Shown: in pieces, positions 1 through 7,645 of the stretch
Layout: each line of letters opens with the position of its first letter
Numbering within the stretch: position 1 is the first letter of the stretch
Assembly (NCBI RefSeq): GCF_003987095.1
Contig: NZ_PIQA01000013.1
Location: forward strand, 62,001-126,000
Source of the DNA: Idiomarina piscisalsi
Lineage (GTDB): Bacteria; Pseudomonadota; Gammaproteobacteria; Enterobacterales; Alteromonadaceae
Direction: 5' to 3'
Length of the DNA: 64,000 bases
Notes under the pieces: generated by a model
Databases searched by the model: none
Seen by the model: only the letters and a program-made list of their open reading frames with translations
What the model was told of the DNA's origin: nothing
Translations under genes and position numbers: made by a program

Positions 1-453
1 GACCATGGTTATGGTCCCGCCGAGTAGCGAACCAAACGCCATTGGCATGAGCAGTTTAGAGGGGTTATTGCCGCTGGCACGGGCCAGTTGCAGTGCGACG
101 GGAATCATTATGGCCATGGTACCGGTATTACTGATAAACGCTGAACAGACGGTCGTGACAGATGTGAGCGCTATCATTTGAATCCAGCGTTTGTCGCCAA
201 CTTTTTTCATGCCGGCCGCAAGAGCATCGACAACACCGGAGCGCCATAGCGCATGACTGATAATAAGAACGGCGGCGACGGTAATAACCGCAGCATTGCC
301 GAAACCGCTGAAAACCTCAGCCGCCGGAACTAGGCCGAGAACGGCGGCCGACAGAAGCGCCATCATGGCAACCAGGTCATAACGCCATTTATCAATGACA
401 AATAAAGCCAGCATTGCCAGCAAGATAATACCAATGAGCCATTGATCCAGCAT
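1..453 (-). CDS. SLC13/DASS-type permease, N-terminal part (cut by window edge)
   Basis: This leftward gene starts with ATG at 453 and runs off the left edge, so only the first 151 residues are visible. The translation opens with several hydrophobic helices. It carries an SNTGTMAIMIPVALQLA stretch, the N-rich signature of the SLC13/DASS and ArsB-like ion transporter fold, followed by a glycine-rich hairpin (FGSLLGGTITM). Family members move dicarboxylates, sulfate or similar anions across the inner membrane, often with Na+ and often with central TrkA-C domains. Those domains, if present, lie outside the window, so the substrate cannot be called. The gene is divergent from the Vgb-like gene. 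Family assignment is fairly safe; function is open. Confidence 0.75.
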   Translation of the reverse strand, partial: MLDQWLIGIILLAMLALFVIDKWRYDLVAMMALLSAAVLGLVPAAEVFSGFGNAAVITVAAVLIISHALWRSGVVDALAAGMKKVGDKRWIQMIALTSVTTVCSAFISNTGTMAIMIPVALQLARASGNNPSKLLMPMAFGSLLGGTITMV

Positions 454-530
454 ACAAAGCCCGCCGTTTACTATTTATACAGTGAACATTGCATAAGATA
501 CGATCGGGTGCAATATTTAGATGATACGGT

Positions 531-603
531 GGTAGCCTGATGCTATTGCATCAGGTGAGAGCTACCTTTTTAAAGTGGCACCTGACGCAATAGCGTCGGG
601 CTA
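531..603. repeat. Pair of inverted REP-like palindromes (REPIN/BIME-like)
   Basis: Two 24-base units face each other. Each starts with a GTAG head and folds as a hairpin around a shared TATT loop. The first is on the plus strand (532-555, arms CCTGATGC/GCATCAGG). The second reads on the minus strand (603-580, arms CCCGACGC/GCGTCAGG). They agree at 21 of 24 positions. A GTAG head plus imperfect palindrome, arranged as an inverted pair, is the layout of REP doublets (REPINs) mobilised by RAYT transposases; no RAYT gene is in the window. The first unit also pairs GGTAGC with GCTACC (531-536/561-566) and is followed by TTTTT, so it could act as a terminator or attenuator in the leader of the next gene. 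Confidence 0.65.
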
Positions 604-623
604 CACGAGATGGAGGCATAACG

Positions 624-1649
624 ATGAAGTACCTTAGTTTAGCAAGTGCAGTAGTCGTTGGCCTGGCGGGATTAAGCAGTGCGCTGGCAAACAGTGATGA
701 TCATAAAGAAACTGGATTGGCAAACGCTGACATCCAGGAATGGCAGGTGCCGTGGGAGGACTCCCGGCCTCGTGACCCTTGGGTGCATGACGGCACGGTC
801 TGGTTTGTTGGTCAGGGAAGCCACTACGTAGCAACCTTTAATCCGGAAACAGAGGAATTCAAACGCTACGACTTGCCTGACGGTGCAGGGCCTCACACCG
901 TTATTGTCGATGACAGGGGCGCCTGGTACGCCGGGAACCTAAAAGAACACATAGGCCTTATTGATCCAGGCACTGGCGATATTAAGCAATTTGAATTACC
1001 AGGTAGCGGCCCTAAAGACAGCCACACAATGGACTTCACCGCAGCTGGCGACATTTGGTTTACGGTTCAGGGCGGTAATCAAATCGGCTTTTTAGAGACG
1101 ACTGGCGGCGAAATGATGCTGTGGGATGTACCGACAGACTCTGCAAGACCTTATGGCCTCATTGTTGAAAATGACCGACCCTGGGCGACGTTGTTTGGTA
1201 CGAATAAACTCGCAACCGTCGAGAATGGCAAATTAAAAGAGTTTGAACTGGATAGAGAAAAGTCGCGACCTCGTCGCCTGGGTATGACCGATGACGGAAC
1301 GCTTTGGTATGTCGATTATAACCAGGGGTATGTCGGTAGCTACGATCCGGTAACTGGCGACAACAAAGACTGGCGTGCACCTGCTGCCGGTAATTCTCGT
1401 CCATACGGTATGGCAGTTGACAAGCGCAATGACGTTTGGTTTGTCGAAACGGGTGTGCAGCCGAACCGCTTAGTGGGTTTTGACACAGAAACCCACGAAT
1501 TTTCAGAGCCTATCGAGCTAGAAAGTGGCGGCGGTACCGTTCGTCACATGTTCTATGACGAAAGCACCGATTCCATTTGGTTTGGTACCGACGCCAATAC
1601 GCTGGGCGTGGTCCGCTTAAGCGAACCCCCCGTTGTTACAGCCGATTAA
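624..1649 (+). CDS. Secreted Vgb-like (streptogramin-lyase family) beta-propeller
   Basis: The 341-residue protein has a signal peptide (hydrophobic core about residues 5-20, likely cleavage after SSALA). After that come repeated blades with the recurrent patterns W-F/Y-x-(D/G/T) and S-R-P-(Y/R/W)-G. This is the beta-propeller of virginiamycin B lyase, NHL and SMP-30-like proteins. An SD (GGAGG, 612-616) supports the ATG. The true Vgb enzyme is cytoplasmic, whereas this one is exported, so an antibiotic-lyase role is doubtful. A periplasmic binding or lyase role is more likely. It converges on the DUF4198 gene with no spacing, and the REP-like pair sits in its leader. Fold is well supported; substrate unknown. 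Confidence 0.75.
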   Translation: MKYLSLASAVVVGLAGLSSALANSDDHKETGLANADIQEWQVPWEDSRPRDPWVHDGTVWFVGQGSHYVATFNPETEEFKRYDLPDGAGPHTVIVDDRGAWYAGNLKEHIGLIDPGTGDIKQFELPGSGPKDSHTMDFTAAGDIWFTVQGGNQIGFLETTGGEMMLWDVPTDSARPYGLIVENDRPWATLFGTNKLATVENGKLKEFELDREKSRPRRLGMTDDGTLWYVDYNQGYVGSYDPVTGDNKDWRAPAAGNSRPYGMAVDKRNDVWFVETGVQPNRLVGFDTETHEFSEPIELESGGGTVRHMFYDESTDSIWFGTDANTLGVVRLSEPPVVTAD

Positions 1650-2480
1650 TTACATCGGCAACACTTCTAAAACGGCAACATAAGAGCCCTGGCGTTTGGT
1701 CGCTGGGGCTTTTCCGTTGTTATCCGCGTACTCAGCTTCTAACCAATACATGCCAGCTTCATCAACAGAGAAAGTGACTTCGCCTTTTTCGTTGGTTGTC
1801 AGCTTGGTTGGCTCTGAACGATCGCGATACCGTTCACCACCTTTCACCAAGACTAGCTCAGTACCTGCAGCGGCTTTGCCGTCCATCGTGAATTTAAAGG
1901 TAATGTTTTCGCCGGTGTATAAATCGTTAGGGTGCGTTACTGGCTCCAACTCTAAGCCTTTACCGGTTGGACCCAAAGTGTCATAGGTCGGCGCGCCTGA
2001 CGTTACAAAAGCTTCAACTCGATGTGAGCGTTCACTGACTTCTAAGTCTTTGGCGTTCTGAGGAACTTCTTTATAGAAATCATCATTGGTTTTGCGGGAG
2101 CCACGTGGCGGCCAGTATTGACGTTCGCCGTTGTCGTCTACCCAGCGAGCCGATAATCCTGAACTGGCTGAGTACACGGTGTAAGTGCCTTCTTTTTCGA
2201 GCTCTATGTCAAAGACAGAGCGTAGTTTGCCTTTGTAACCGTTCTCTAAAGTCACTGCAGACCCGTCCGGCGCCATCGCTTCCACTCGGTCTAAGCTCAA
2301 TGGGTAGTGGTCGGGATAAAAAATGCCATTTGCAATAGCCGCGTCAAAGGTGACCCATTCAGAGTCGCCGGAGACAACGGTAGCACTTGGCTTAATCCAT
2401 ACACGGTGTGCTTCACTGCTGGCGCTGGCGAACAGTGTTAGTACGGCAAGACTTGTCGTTATTACAGAAGATAATTTCAT
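1650..2480 (-). CDS. DUF4198 periplasmic protein (NikM/COG5266-like)
   Basis: The 276-residue protein has an N-terminal signal peptide (about residues 1-24, ending SSEAHR). It then shows the HRVWIKPSATVVSGD opening and the C-terminal Ig-like part (GEVTFSVDEAGMYWLEAEY) typical of DUF4198 proteins. The family is periplasmic or membrane-tethered and is often found with metal or siderophore uptake genes; no reaction is known. It is the last gene of a leftward operon behind the TonB receptor and the PepSY/DUF2271 fusion, with two bases between it and the upstream gene. Its stop abuts the stop of the converging Vgb-like gene. I infer a role in handling iron or siderophore after outer-membrane passage. 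Confidence 0.8.
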   Translation of the reverse strand: MKLSSVITTSLAVLTLFASASSEAHRVWIKPSATVVSGDSEWVTFDAAIANGIFYPDHYPLSLDRVEAMAPDGSAVTLENGYKGKLRSVFDIELEKEGTYTVYSASSGLSARWVDDNGERQYWPPRGSRKTNDDFYKEVPQNAKDLEVSERSHRVEAFVTSGAPTYDTLGPTGKGLELEPVTHPNDLYTGENITFKFTMDGKAAAGTELVLVKGGERYRDRSEPTKLTTNEKGEVTFSVDEAGMYWLEAEYADNNGKAPATKRQGSYVAVLEVLPM

Positions 2481-2482
2481 GC

Positions 2483-3553
2483 TTAAGGCTCCAGTTTTAG
2501 GGACACACGGCCAAGCTCGTGCTCACCGCGGTCTGTTATGGATATTGGGTTGTTAAGGGGTAAAGACAATGGCAGACGTAGCATTTCACGGCCGCCAAGC
2601 TCGCGGGCGGCTTCTACGTATAGGTAATATTTGCCATCACTAAGCTCAGGTAATTTACTCAGCATGGGGGTAAGGTCGACCCGCTGAATGCCTGGGCGGC
2701 GGGTTGCGCCCGAGACTCCATCTATAGGCATGTCGGTCATACGACCACTGCGGCGCCACCATTGACGCATGTCTTTCAGCCACTTTTCTCCTTCGTTATT
2801 TTCAAGGTTTACGTCATACCACACGGCAATATCGACAACACGCTGATGACGCTCGTTGGCCAGCCAAACGGCAACATAAGGTACGTGATATTCGGCAACA
2901 GACAGACGCGGAATTTCCACAGTGAGTTCATTTTCAGCGGCGTGAGCCGAACCAATAACGGCGAAAAATGGAATGATGAATCCGGCCAGGACCAGTGGCC
3001 AGGTTGATTTGCGGCCCTTACTGTATTTTTTCAAAAGCAATAACCCCGTAATAGTGAAAACAATGCTCGCGATAGCAAACACATCAATAAACAAACTCCA
3101 TAAGAATCCGGTGTTCCGCGCCTTGTGCAGATCATTAAAGTAAGCGATCCAGCCGCGATCAGTGTTTTCGGAATAAAAAGCACCGCTGGCTAAATCGACA
3201 CTGAACCAGCTGTCCCCGCCAGGTCGGGGCATAGCGACGTACACTTCGTAATCGCTCCACTCTATTTGGGCATTTGAACTGATGCTGTTATGTGTCTTTG
3301 TTTCGTACCAGCGGTGAAAGGAAGTTGGCAGAACGTCATTCCCTGACGCATTCACCAACCGTTCCAAGTCCTTTTGAGGGAGAGACCCTTCGTAACTTTC
3401 GATGCTAGGTGCAGACTCTATCCACCCCGCATGATTCAACGTAATACCAGTGACAGAGAACAGCAGCATGCCAATAAGACACACCGCCGAACTTATCCAG
3501 TGCCAGTCCTTTAATGACCAGCCGCGTTTGCGCGATGCGTAACGACGCGCCAT
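2483..3553 (-). CDS. PepSY-associated TM protein fused to DUF2271 domain
   Basis: The 356-residue protein joins two families that are usually separate neighbours. Residues about 1-180 form a PepSY-associated membrane protein (COG3295 type): a first helix in SLKDWHWISSAVCLIGMLLF, then the DLHKARNTGFLWSLFIDVFA signature at the second helix. A third hydrophobic stretch ending FAVIGSAHAAENE looks like a signal peptide with an A-x-A site. It leads into a DUF2271 (COG3656) periplasmic domain of about 145 residues with W-Y-x-V and tryptophan-rich patterns (MRQWWRRSGR). It sits between the siderophore receptor and the DUF4198 gene with gaps of three and two bases. Membrane PepSY proteins are linked to iron uptake or reduction; the exact role here is inference. 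Confidence 0.75.
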   Translation of the reverse strand: MARRYASRKRGWSLKDWHWISSAVCLIGMLLFSVTGITLNHAGWIESAPSIESYEGSLPQKDLERLVNASGNDVLPTSFHRWYETKTHNSISSNAQIEWSDYEVYVAMPRPGGDSWFSVDLASGAFYSENTDRGWIAYFNDLHKARNTGFLWSLFIDVFAIASIVFTITGLLLLKKYSKGRKSTWPLVLAGFIIPFFAVIGSAHAAENELTVEIPRLSVAEYHVPYVAVWLANERHQRVVDIAVWYDVNLENNEGEKWLKDMRQWWRRSGRMTDMPIDGVSGATRRPGIQRVDLTPMLSKLPELSDGKYYLYVEAARELGGREMLRLPLSLPLNNPISITDRGEHELGRVSLKLEP

Positions 3554-3556
3554 GGC

Positions 3557-5656
3557 TTAAAACTTCACGTTGGCCGCTAAACGAAAGTTAGCGCCCTCAC
3601 CAACGGTTACATTATTCATGCCTCCACCGGCCAGGTAATCGGTATCGAGCGCGTTCTCGACATTAAAACGAAATTTCACTTTGGTGTTGGCGATACGCAT
3701 TTTGTACGTAGCCCCTAAGTCCACTCGTGCGTAGCTGTCTTTCACAACCTCGTTGTTGCTGTCAGCAAAGCGGTCTCCTTCGTAAAATACACCAGCGTTT
3801 ACCGCAAATTGCTTATTGAACTCGTAACGAGACCATACTGACGCTGACCATTGAGGTGCGTCGCTGGGGCGCTTACCTTGCAAGTGTTCATCGCGTTCGT
3901 AGTTCGCGTCCAAATACATGGCTGAAGCCATCACAAAGAACCGATCAGTGACGGCACCCTGTGCCATCAATTCGGCACCTTTATGACGCTGTTCACCAAT
4001 TTGACGGGTAATGGTTTCGTAGTCACCGAACTGCGGGTGGTCTGCGGGTAAGCTTTCAGATACCAAGGTACCTTCTTTGCTGATGTCGAATAACGCACCG
4101 GACAGCATCAAACGGTTATCGAACAGCTCCCACTTGGCGCCAATCTCCACTTGTTCAGAGGTTGTAGCATCTAACCGCATGCCATCGTTTACATCCAGCT
4201 CGTTTTGCAGACGTTCACTGCGTTGCGGTTCAAAGCCTTCCGAGTAGCTGGCGTACAGAGTAGCCCCGTGAGTAGGGTGGTAAAGCACGCCTAACTTAGG
4301 CGCGAACGATTCGCTGTTCGCGTTTTCACGATTCTGTTTGTCGTAGCGACCACCAAACGACAGCTGCCATTGCGGATTAAAGGTGACAAGGTCTTGAATA
4401 TACACACCGTAATAATCGTAGTCGGAGGTTCGCATTGACGTCGCGCGGTGGTACGACAGGTCAGGACGTACGGGTTCTGCGTCACCCGGTGTATAGTTAA
4501 TAGTGTCACCGCGTTCAATCAGCTGACCGTAGTAATAGTCCAAACCGTTTGCGCCAATCAGTAAACGGTGATCAACACCCAGTGCTTGAAATTCGCCGAT
4601 AAAGTCGATGAACGCGGTTTTAAACTGCCAGTCGTCGTGACGATCGTAAGGTTTTGAGGCATAGCTGTCGCCTAAGACATAGTCGTCGGGCTTACGCGGT
4701 GAGGATTCAAAGCGCTGACGTTCAAAGGTTTGCTCGTTGTACGCCAGGTTCATACGCCAATGGTTGTTGAGCTGTGTTTGTATGTCTACACCCACATTTT
4801 CAACGGTAATATCGGTAAACGCCCAGGAAAAATCGTAAATGGTTTTGTCGCTGCCAATTACTTCACCGTTTTGATCCAGCCACGCACCGGTGTCCAGCCC
4901 TGCTTTATCGTTGGTTCTGTCGTAATGCACGCGTATAAGTGTGTCATCCGTCAAATCGTAATCGACAACAAGCGAGCCCAGCGCACGGTCCCGTTCACGA
5001 TCGCCGTCATTCGGGTAATCACGCCAGAAATTGACGTCTTGTTTAACCAGTACTGTACGGGCTCGGAGACTTTCATCGTCAGTTAATGCGCCACTGGCGT
5101 CGGCTAAGAAGCGAGTGCTGCCACGATGATCGACATCGGCGCCAAGCATAAAGCGTGTTTTATAAGTTGGCTTTTTAGTGACCATGTTGACCAATCCACC
5201 GGGGCCCGATTGCCCGTACAAGATACTGGATGGGCCTTTGACAACCTCTACACGCTCTAGCAACTCGATGGGCTGCTGATAGTGCGACCAGTGTTGATGG
5301 CCGTCACGTAAATAACCGGTGGACGAGCTGAGTGAAAACCCGCGCAAGTTAAAGGTTTCGCGGTTACGTTGTTTAGAACCGGCGGTTAAGGAGGCATCGT
5401 TGGTGAGCACTTCACCCAGAGTGGTGGTGAGCTGTTCATCCATAATGGTTTTGGGGATCACGGTGATGGTTTGTGGCACCTCGAGCAGCGACGTGTCCAT
5501 GCGGTTAGCGCCACTGGCGTCACCTGTTTTGTAATCATTAAAGTACGTTCCTTTGACCTGGATTCGCTCCATTGCTTTGTCTGAATGCTCATCAGCGAGT
5601 ACCATTTGACTGGTTAGTGCAATTGCAACGGCAGAGGCCGCCAGAGAATACTTCAT
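3557..5656 (-). CDS. TonB-dependent siderophore receptor (FhuA/FoxA-type)
   Basis: This outer-membrane ligand-gated channel takes up ferric siderophore using TonB energy. The signal peptide is followed by a TonB box region (ERIQVKG) and a plug domain with LLEVPQTITVIP, LRGFSLS, GYLRDG and VEVVKGPSSILYGQSGPGG, the hallmark of the TonB-siderophore subfamily. A C-terminal barrel ends in aromatic F. The reading frame extends upstream to a TTG, but ATG at 5656 has a strong SD (AAGGA) before it and starts the signal peptide, giving about 699 residues. It leads the operon with the PepSY/DUF2271 and DUF4198 genes. A Fur box lies just upstream. The hydroxamate class is suggested by the subfamily, not shown. 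Confidence 0.9.
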   Translation of the reverse strand: MKYSLAASAVAIALTSQMVLADEHSDKAMERIQVKGTYFNDYKTGDASGANRMDTSLLEVPQTITVIPKTIMDEQLTTTLGEVLTNDASLTAGSKQRNRETFNLRGFSLSSSTGYLRDGHQHWSHYQQPIELLERVEVVKGPSSILYGQSGPGGLVNMVTKKPTYKTRFMLGADVDHRGSTRFLADASGALTDDESLRARTVLVKQDVNFWRDYPNDGDRERDRALGSLVVDYDLTDDTLIRVHYDRTNDKAGLDTGAWLDQNGEVIGSDKTIYDFSWAFTDITVENVGVDIQTQLNNHWRMNLAYNEQTFERQRFESSPRKPDDYVLGDSYASKPYDRHDDWQFKTAFIDFIGEFQALGVDHRLLIGANGLDYYYGQLIERGDTINYTPGDAEPVRPDLSYHRATSMRTSDYDYYGVYIQDLVTFNPQWQLSFGGRYDKQNRENANSESFAPKLGVLYHPTHGATLYASYSEGFEPQRSERLQNELDVNDGMRLDATTSEQVEIGAKWELFDNRLMLSGALFDISKEGTLVSESLPADHPQFGDYETITRQIGEQRHKGAELMAQGAVTDRFFVMASAMYLDANYERDEHLQGKRPSDAPQWSASVWSRYEFNKQFAVNAGVFYEGDRFADSNNEVVKDSYARVDLGATYKMRIANTKVKFRFNVENALDTDYLAGGGMNNVTVGEGANFRLAANVKF

Positions 5657-5704
5657 TTTCGTAATCCTTTTTTTGGTTTCCAATTCAATTTGCGGTATTC
5701 TATA

Positions 5705-5719
5705 TGAAAATTATTCGCA
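5705..5719. promoter_or_regulatory. Fur box between siderophore receptor and fpr
   Basis: TGAAAATTATTCGCA matches the 7-1-7 Fur motif TGATAATGATTATCA at 11 of 15 positions. It lies in the divergent gap between the TonB receptor and fpr, 49 bases from the receptor ATG and 56 from the fpr ATG. Repression of at least the receptor operon under iron-replete conditions is expected. The same core occurs before the second TonB receptor (11246-11260) with a single base difference. Confidence 0.75.
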
Positions 5720-5774
5720 TTCGCAATTTAAGTTAAGTTAACAAAGTTTTCAGTTTTTGTTTTCAGGAGCAGTT

Positions 5775-6557
5775 ATGAGAAGTACTATTGCCGAAACCGT
5801 CACTCAGGTACGCCACTGGAATGACACCCTATTCAGTTTTAGAACCACCCGTAAGCCAAGTTTCACTTTCGAAAATGGTCAGTTCGTAATGATGGGACTG
5901 CAACTTGAAGACAAGCCGTTGCTGCGCGCTTATTCAATTGCCAGCGCCAACTATGAAGAAGAGCTGGAATTTTTCAGTATAAAAGTGCCCGATGGCGCAT
6001 TAACGTCACGTTTGCAGCATATTCAGGTTGGCGATGAAGTGGTGCTGTCGACGCGCCCTACTGGCACCCTTGTTCCCGGGCATCTACTACCGGGTAAAAA
6101 CCTGTATTTGCTGAGTACCGGTACCGGACTAGCGCCGTTCATGAGTGTGATTAAAGATCCGGATATCTACGAGCAGTACGATAAGGTGATTCTTGTCCAC
6201 GGTGTACGTTATGTCTCTGAATTGGCCTATCAAAAAGAAATCGGTGAAGACTTACCGAATAACGAGTTTTTTGGTGACTGGGTAAAAGAGAAGCTGATTT
6301 ACTATCCAACGGTAACGCGTGAGCCATTCAGAGATGAAGCACACCAGCAGCGAATTACAGACTTACTGACCTCAGGTATACTGACGCGCACCATTGGCAT
6401 GCCCGATTTGAACCCCGAGCAGGACCGTTTTATGCTGTGTGGTAACGACGCTATGCTGCAAGACTTAATGGCTATACTGAATGAGCGAGGCTTTACAAAA
6501 GCCACCTCGCGCAAACAAGGCGATTACGTTATAGAGCAGGCATTTATTGAGAAATAA
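5775..6557 (+). CDS. fpr: Ferredoxin/flavodoxin--NADP+ reductase
   Basis: This cytoplasmic FAD enzyme passes electrons between NADPH and ferredoxin or flavodoxin, and can supply reductant for iron release from siderophores. The FAD-binding barrel motif RAYSIAS is present, followed by FSIKVPDGALTSRL, then the NADP-binding part with STGTGLAPFMSVI and LCGND. The C-terminus YVIEQAFIEK is the extended tail of the bacterial Fpr class. ATG at 5775 has SD AGGAG (5765-5769), so the longer frame start at 5757 was rejected; this gives 260 residues. It is divergent from the siderophore receptor around a Fur box and is followed after 14 bases by the glycosylase-like gene. Confidence 0.92.
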   Translation: MRSTIAETVTQVRHWNDTLFSFRTTRKPSFTFENGQFVMMGLQLEDKPLLRAYSIASANYEEELEFFSIKVPDGALTSRLQHIQVGDEVVLSTRPTGTLVPGHLLPGKNLYLLSTGTGLAPFMSVIKDPDIYEQYDKVILVHGVRYVSELAYQKEIGEDLPNNEFFGDWVKEKLIYYPTVTREPFRDEAHQQRITDLLTSGILTRTIGMPDLNPEQDRFMLCGNDAMLQDLMAILNERGFTKATSRKQGDYVIEQAFIEK

Positions 6558-6571
6558 TCAATGAGGTAATC

Positions 6572-7153
6572 ATGAGCTCCTGGCAAAATTTGCTGACAGA
6601 GGTTCGTCAATGCACGCTATGCGAACCTGAACTGCCAATGGGAGCTCGGCCGGTTGTCCAGTTACACCCTAATGCGAAGATTTTAGTGGCAGGCCAAGCG
6701 CCTGGTCGGCGTGTCCATGCGTCAGGCAAGCCGTTCGACGACCCCAGTGGCGACCGGCTGCGCCAGTGGATGGGCATTGATAAAGCCACTTTTTATGACG
6801 CTGAAAAGCTGGCCATTATACCAATGGGTTTGTGTTACCCGGGAACCGGCAAGTCCGGCGACTTACCACCAAGGCCAGAATGTGCTCCGGCATGGCGGCA
6901 GAAACTATTACAGCAGCTGCCAAATTTAGAATTGACGTTGGCCATTGGACAGTACGCACAAAGCTGGCACATTGACGAACCAAAACAAACACTCACCGAG
7001 CGAGTAAAAAACTGGGAACATTATTGGCCTGACGTGTTGCCGTTGCCGCATCCCAGCCCACGTAATAATTTGTGGTTAAAGCGTAACCCCTGGTTTGAAG
7101 ACAGCATTATTCCGATGCTGCAAGAAAGAGTCGCAAGGCTCCTTAATGCCTGA
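6572..7153 (+). CDS. Uracil-DNA glycosylase superfamily protein with probable 4Fe-4S cysteines
   Basis: The 193-residue protein has motif A as GQAPGRRVHASGKPFDDPSG (residues 41-60) and motif B as LPHPSPRN (about 158-165), the two active-site loops of the uracil-DNA glycosylase superfamily. Cys14 and Cys17 (C-x2-C) plus Cys88 and Cys104 (C-x15-C) match the cysteine layout of iron-sulfur family 4 enzymes, which is my reason for proposing a cluster. It probably removes uracil or another damaged base. GQAPG differs from the usual GEAPG: the conserved acidic position is Gln, so activity may differ. It follows fpr by 14 bases with SD GAGG and likely shares its transcript. Its stop abuts that of the converging methyltransferase-like gene. 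Confidence 0.75.
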   Translation: MSSWQNLLTEVRQCTLCEPELPMGARPVVQLHPNAKILVAGQAPGRRVHASGKPFDDPSGDRLRQWMGIDKATFYDAEKLAIIPMGLCYPGTGKSGDLPPRPECAPAWRQKLLQQLPNLELTLAIGQYAQSWHIDEPKQTLTERVKNWEHYWPDVLPLPHPSPRNNLWLKRNPWFEDSIIPMLQERVARLLNA

Positions 7154-7615
7154 CTACCACCACCGGCCGGTTTCCCGACAGTAGTTCTTGTAGGCTTCTC
7201 CAAAGGTTTTTGTGAGAATGCGCTCTTCCGGCTGAATTTGAAACTTACTCATGTATGCAACGTATAGCACCAGCCCCCATAACGACAGAATACTGCCTAA
7301 AAACACGCCCCAGGCCATTAACATAAAGAAAAAGCCGAGATACATTGGGTTTCGGGTGCGCTGGTAAATGCCTGTTGTGACAAGCTCGGTGCTTTTGTTC
7401 GGGTCTCGCGGGTCGACCGTTGTTTTCGCGCGGCGAAAGCTCATAACACCGAGTAAAGGCAGTAATACACCCAGTACCAGCAAGAAAATAGCCGCAGCGC
7501 GCTGGCCAACGTAGAAAGCGTTTAACTCTGCGGTATAATGCGCCGTTAACCACATAAGTCCTGCTACTATGGCAACAACAATGACGGGTGGAACTTTGAG
7601 CTCTAAAGACTTCAT
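7154..7615 (-). CDS. Isoprenylcysteine carboxyl methyltransferase-like membrane protein
   Basis: This is an inner-membrane protein of 153 residues with about four hydrophobic segments. It carries the C-terminal signature of the ICMT/phospholipid methyltransferase family: TGIYQRTRNPMYLGFFFMLMAW (cofactor-binding RNPMY), then EERILTKTFGEAYKNYCRETGRWW. The bacterial substrates are mostly unknown. The open frame extends to 7780, but ATG at 7615 is preceded by a perfect AGGAGG and begins the first helix, so I use it. It is divergent from the DUF1415 gene with 30 bases between starts, implying overlapping promoters. Confidence 0.82.
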   Translation of the reverse strand: MKSLELKVPPVIVVAIVAGLMWLTAHYTAELNAFYVGQRAAAIFLLVLGVLLPLLGVMSFRRAKTTVDPRDPNKSTELVTTGIYQRTRNPMYLGFFFMLMAWGVFLGSILSLWGLVLYVAYMSKFQIQPEERILTKTFGEAYKNYCRETGRWW

Positions 7616-7645
7616 AGAAAGAAGCCTCCTTTTGGTGATACGAAA

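Noticed and set aside
624-1649. Streptogramin/virginiamycin B antibiotic resistance gene
   Set aside because: Only the fold matches; the protein is exported and sits among iron-uptake genes, so a resistance call is not supported.
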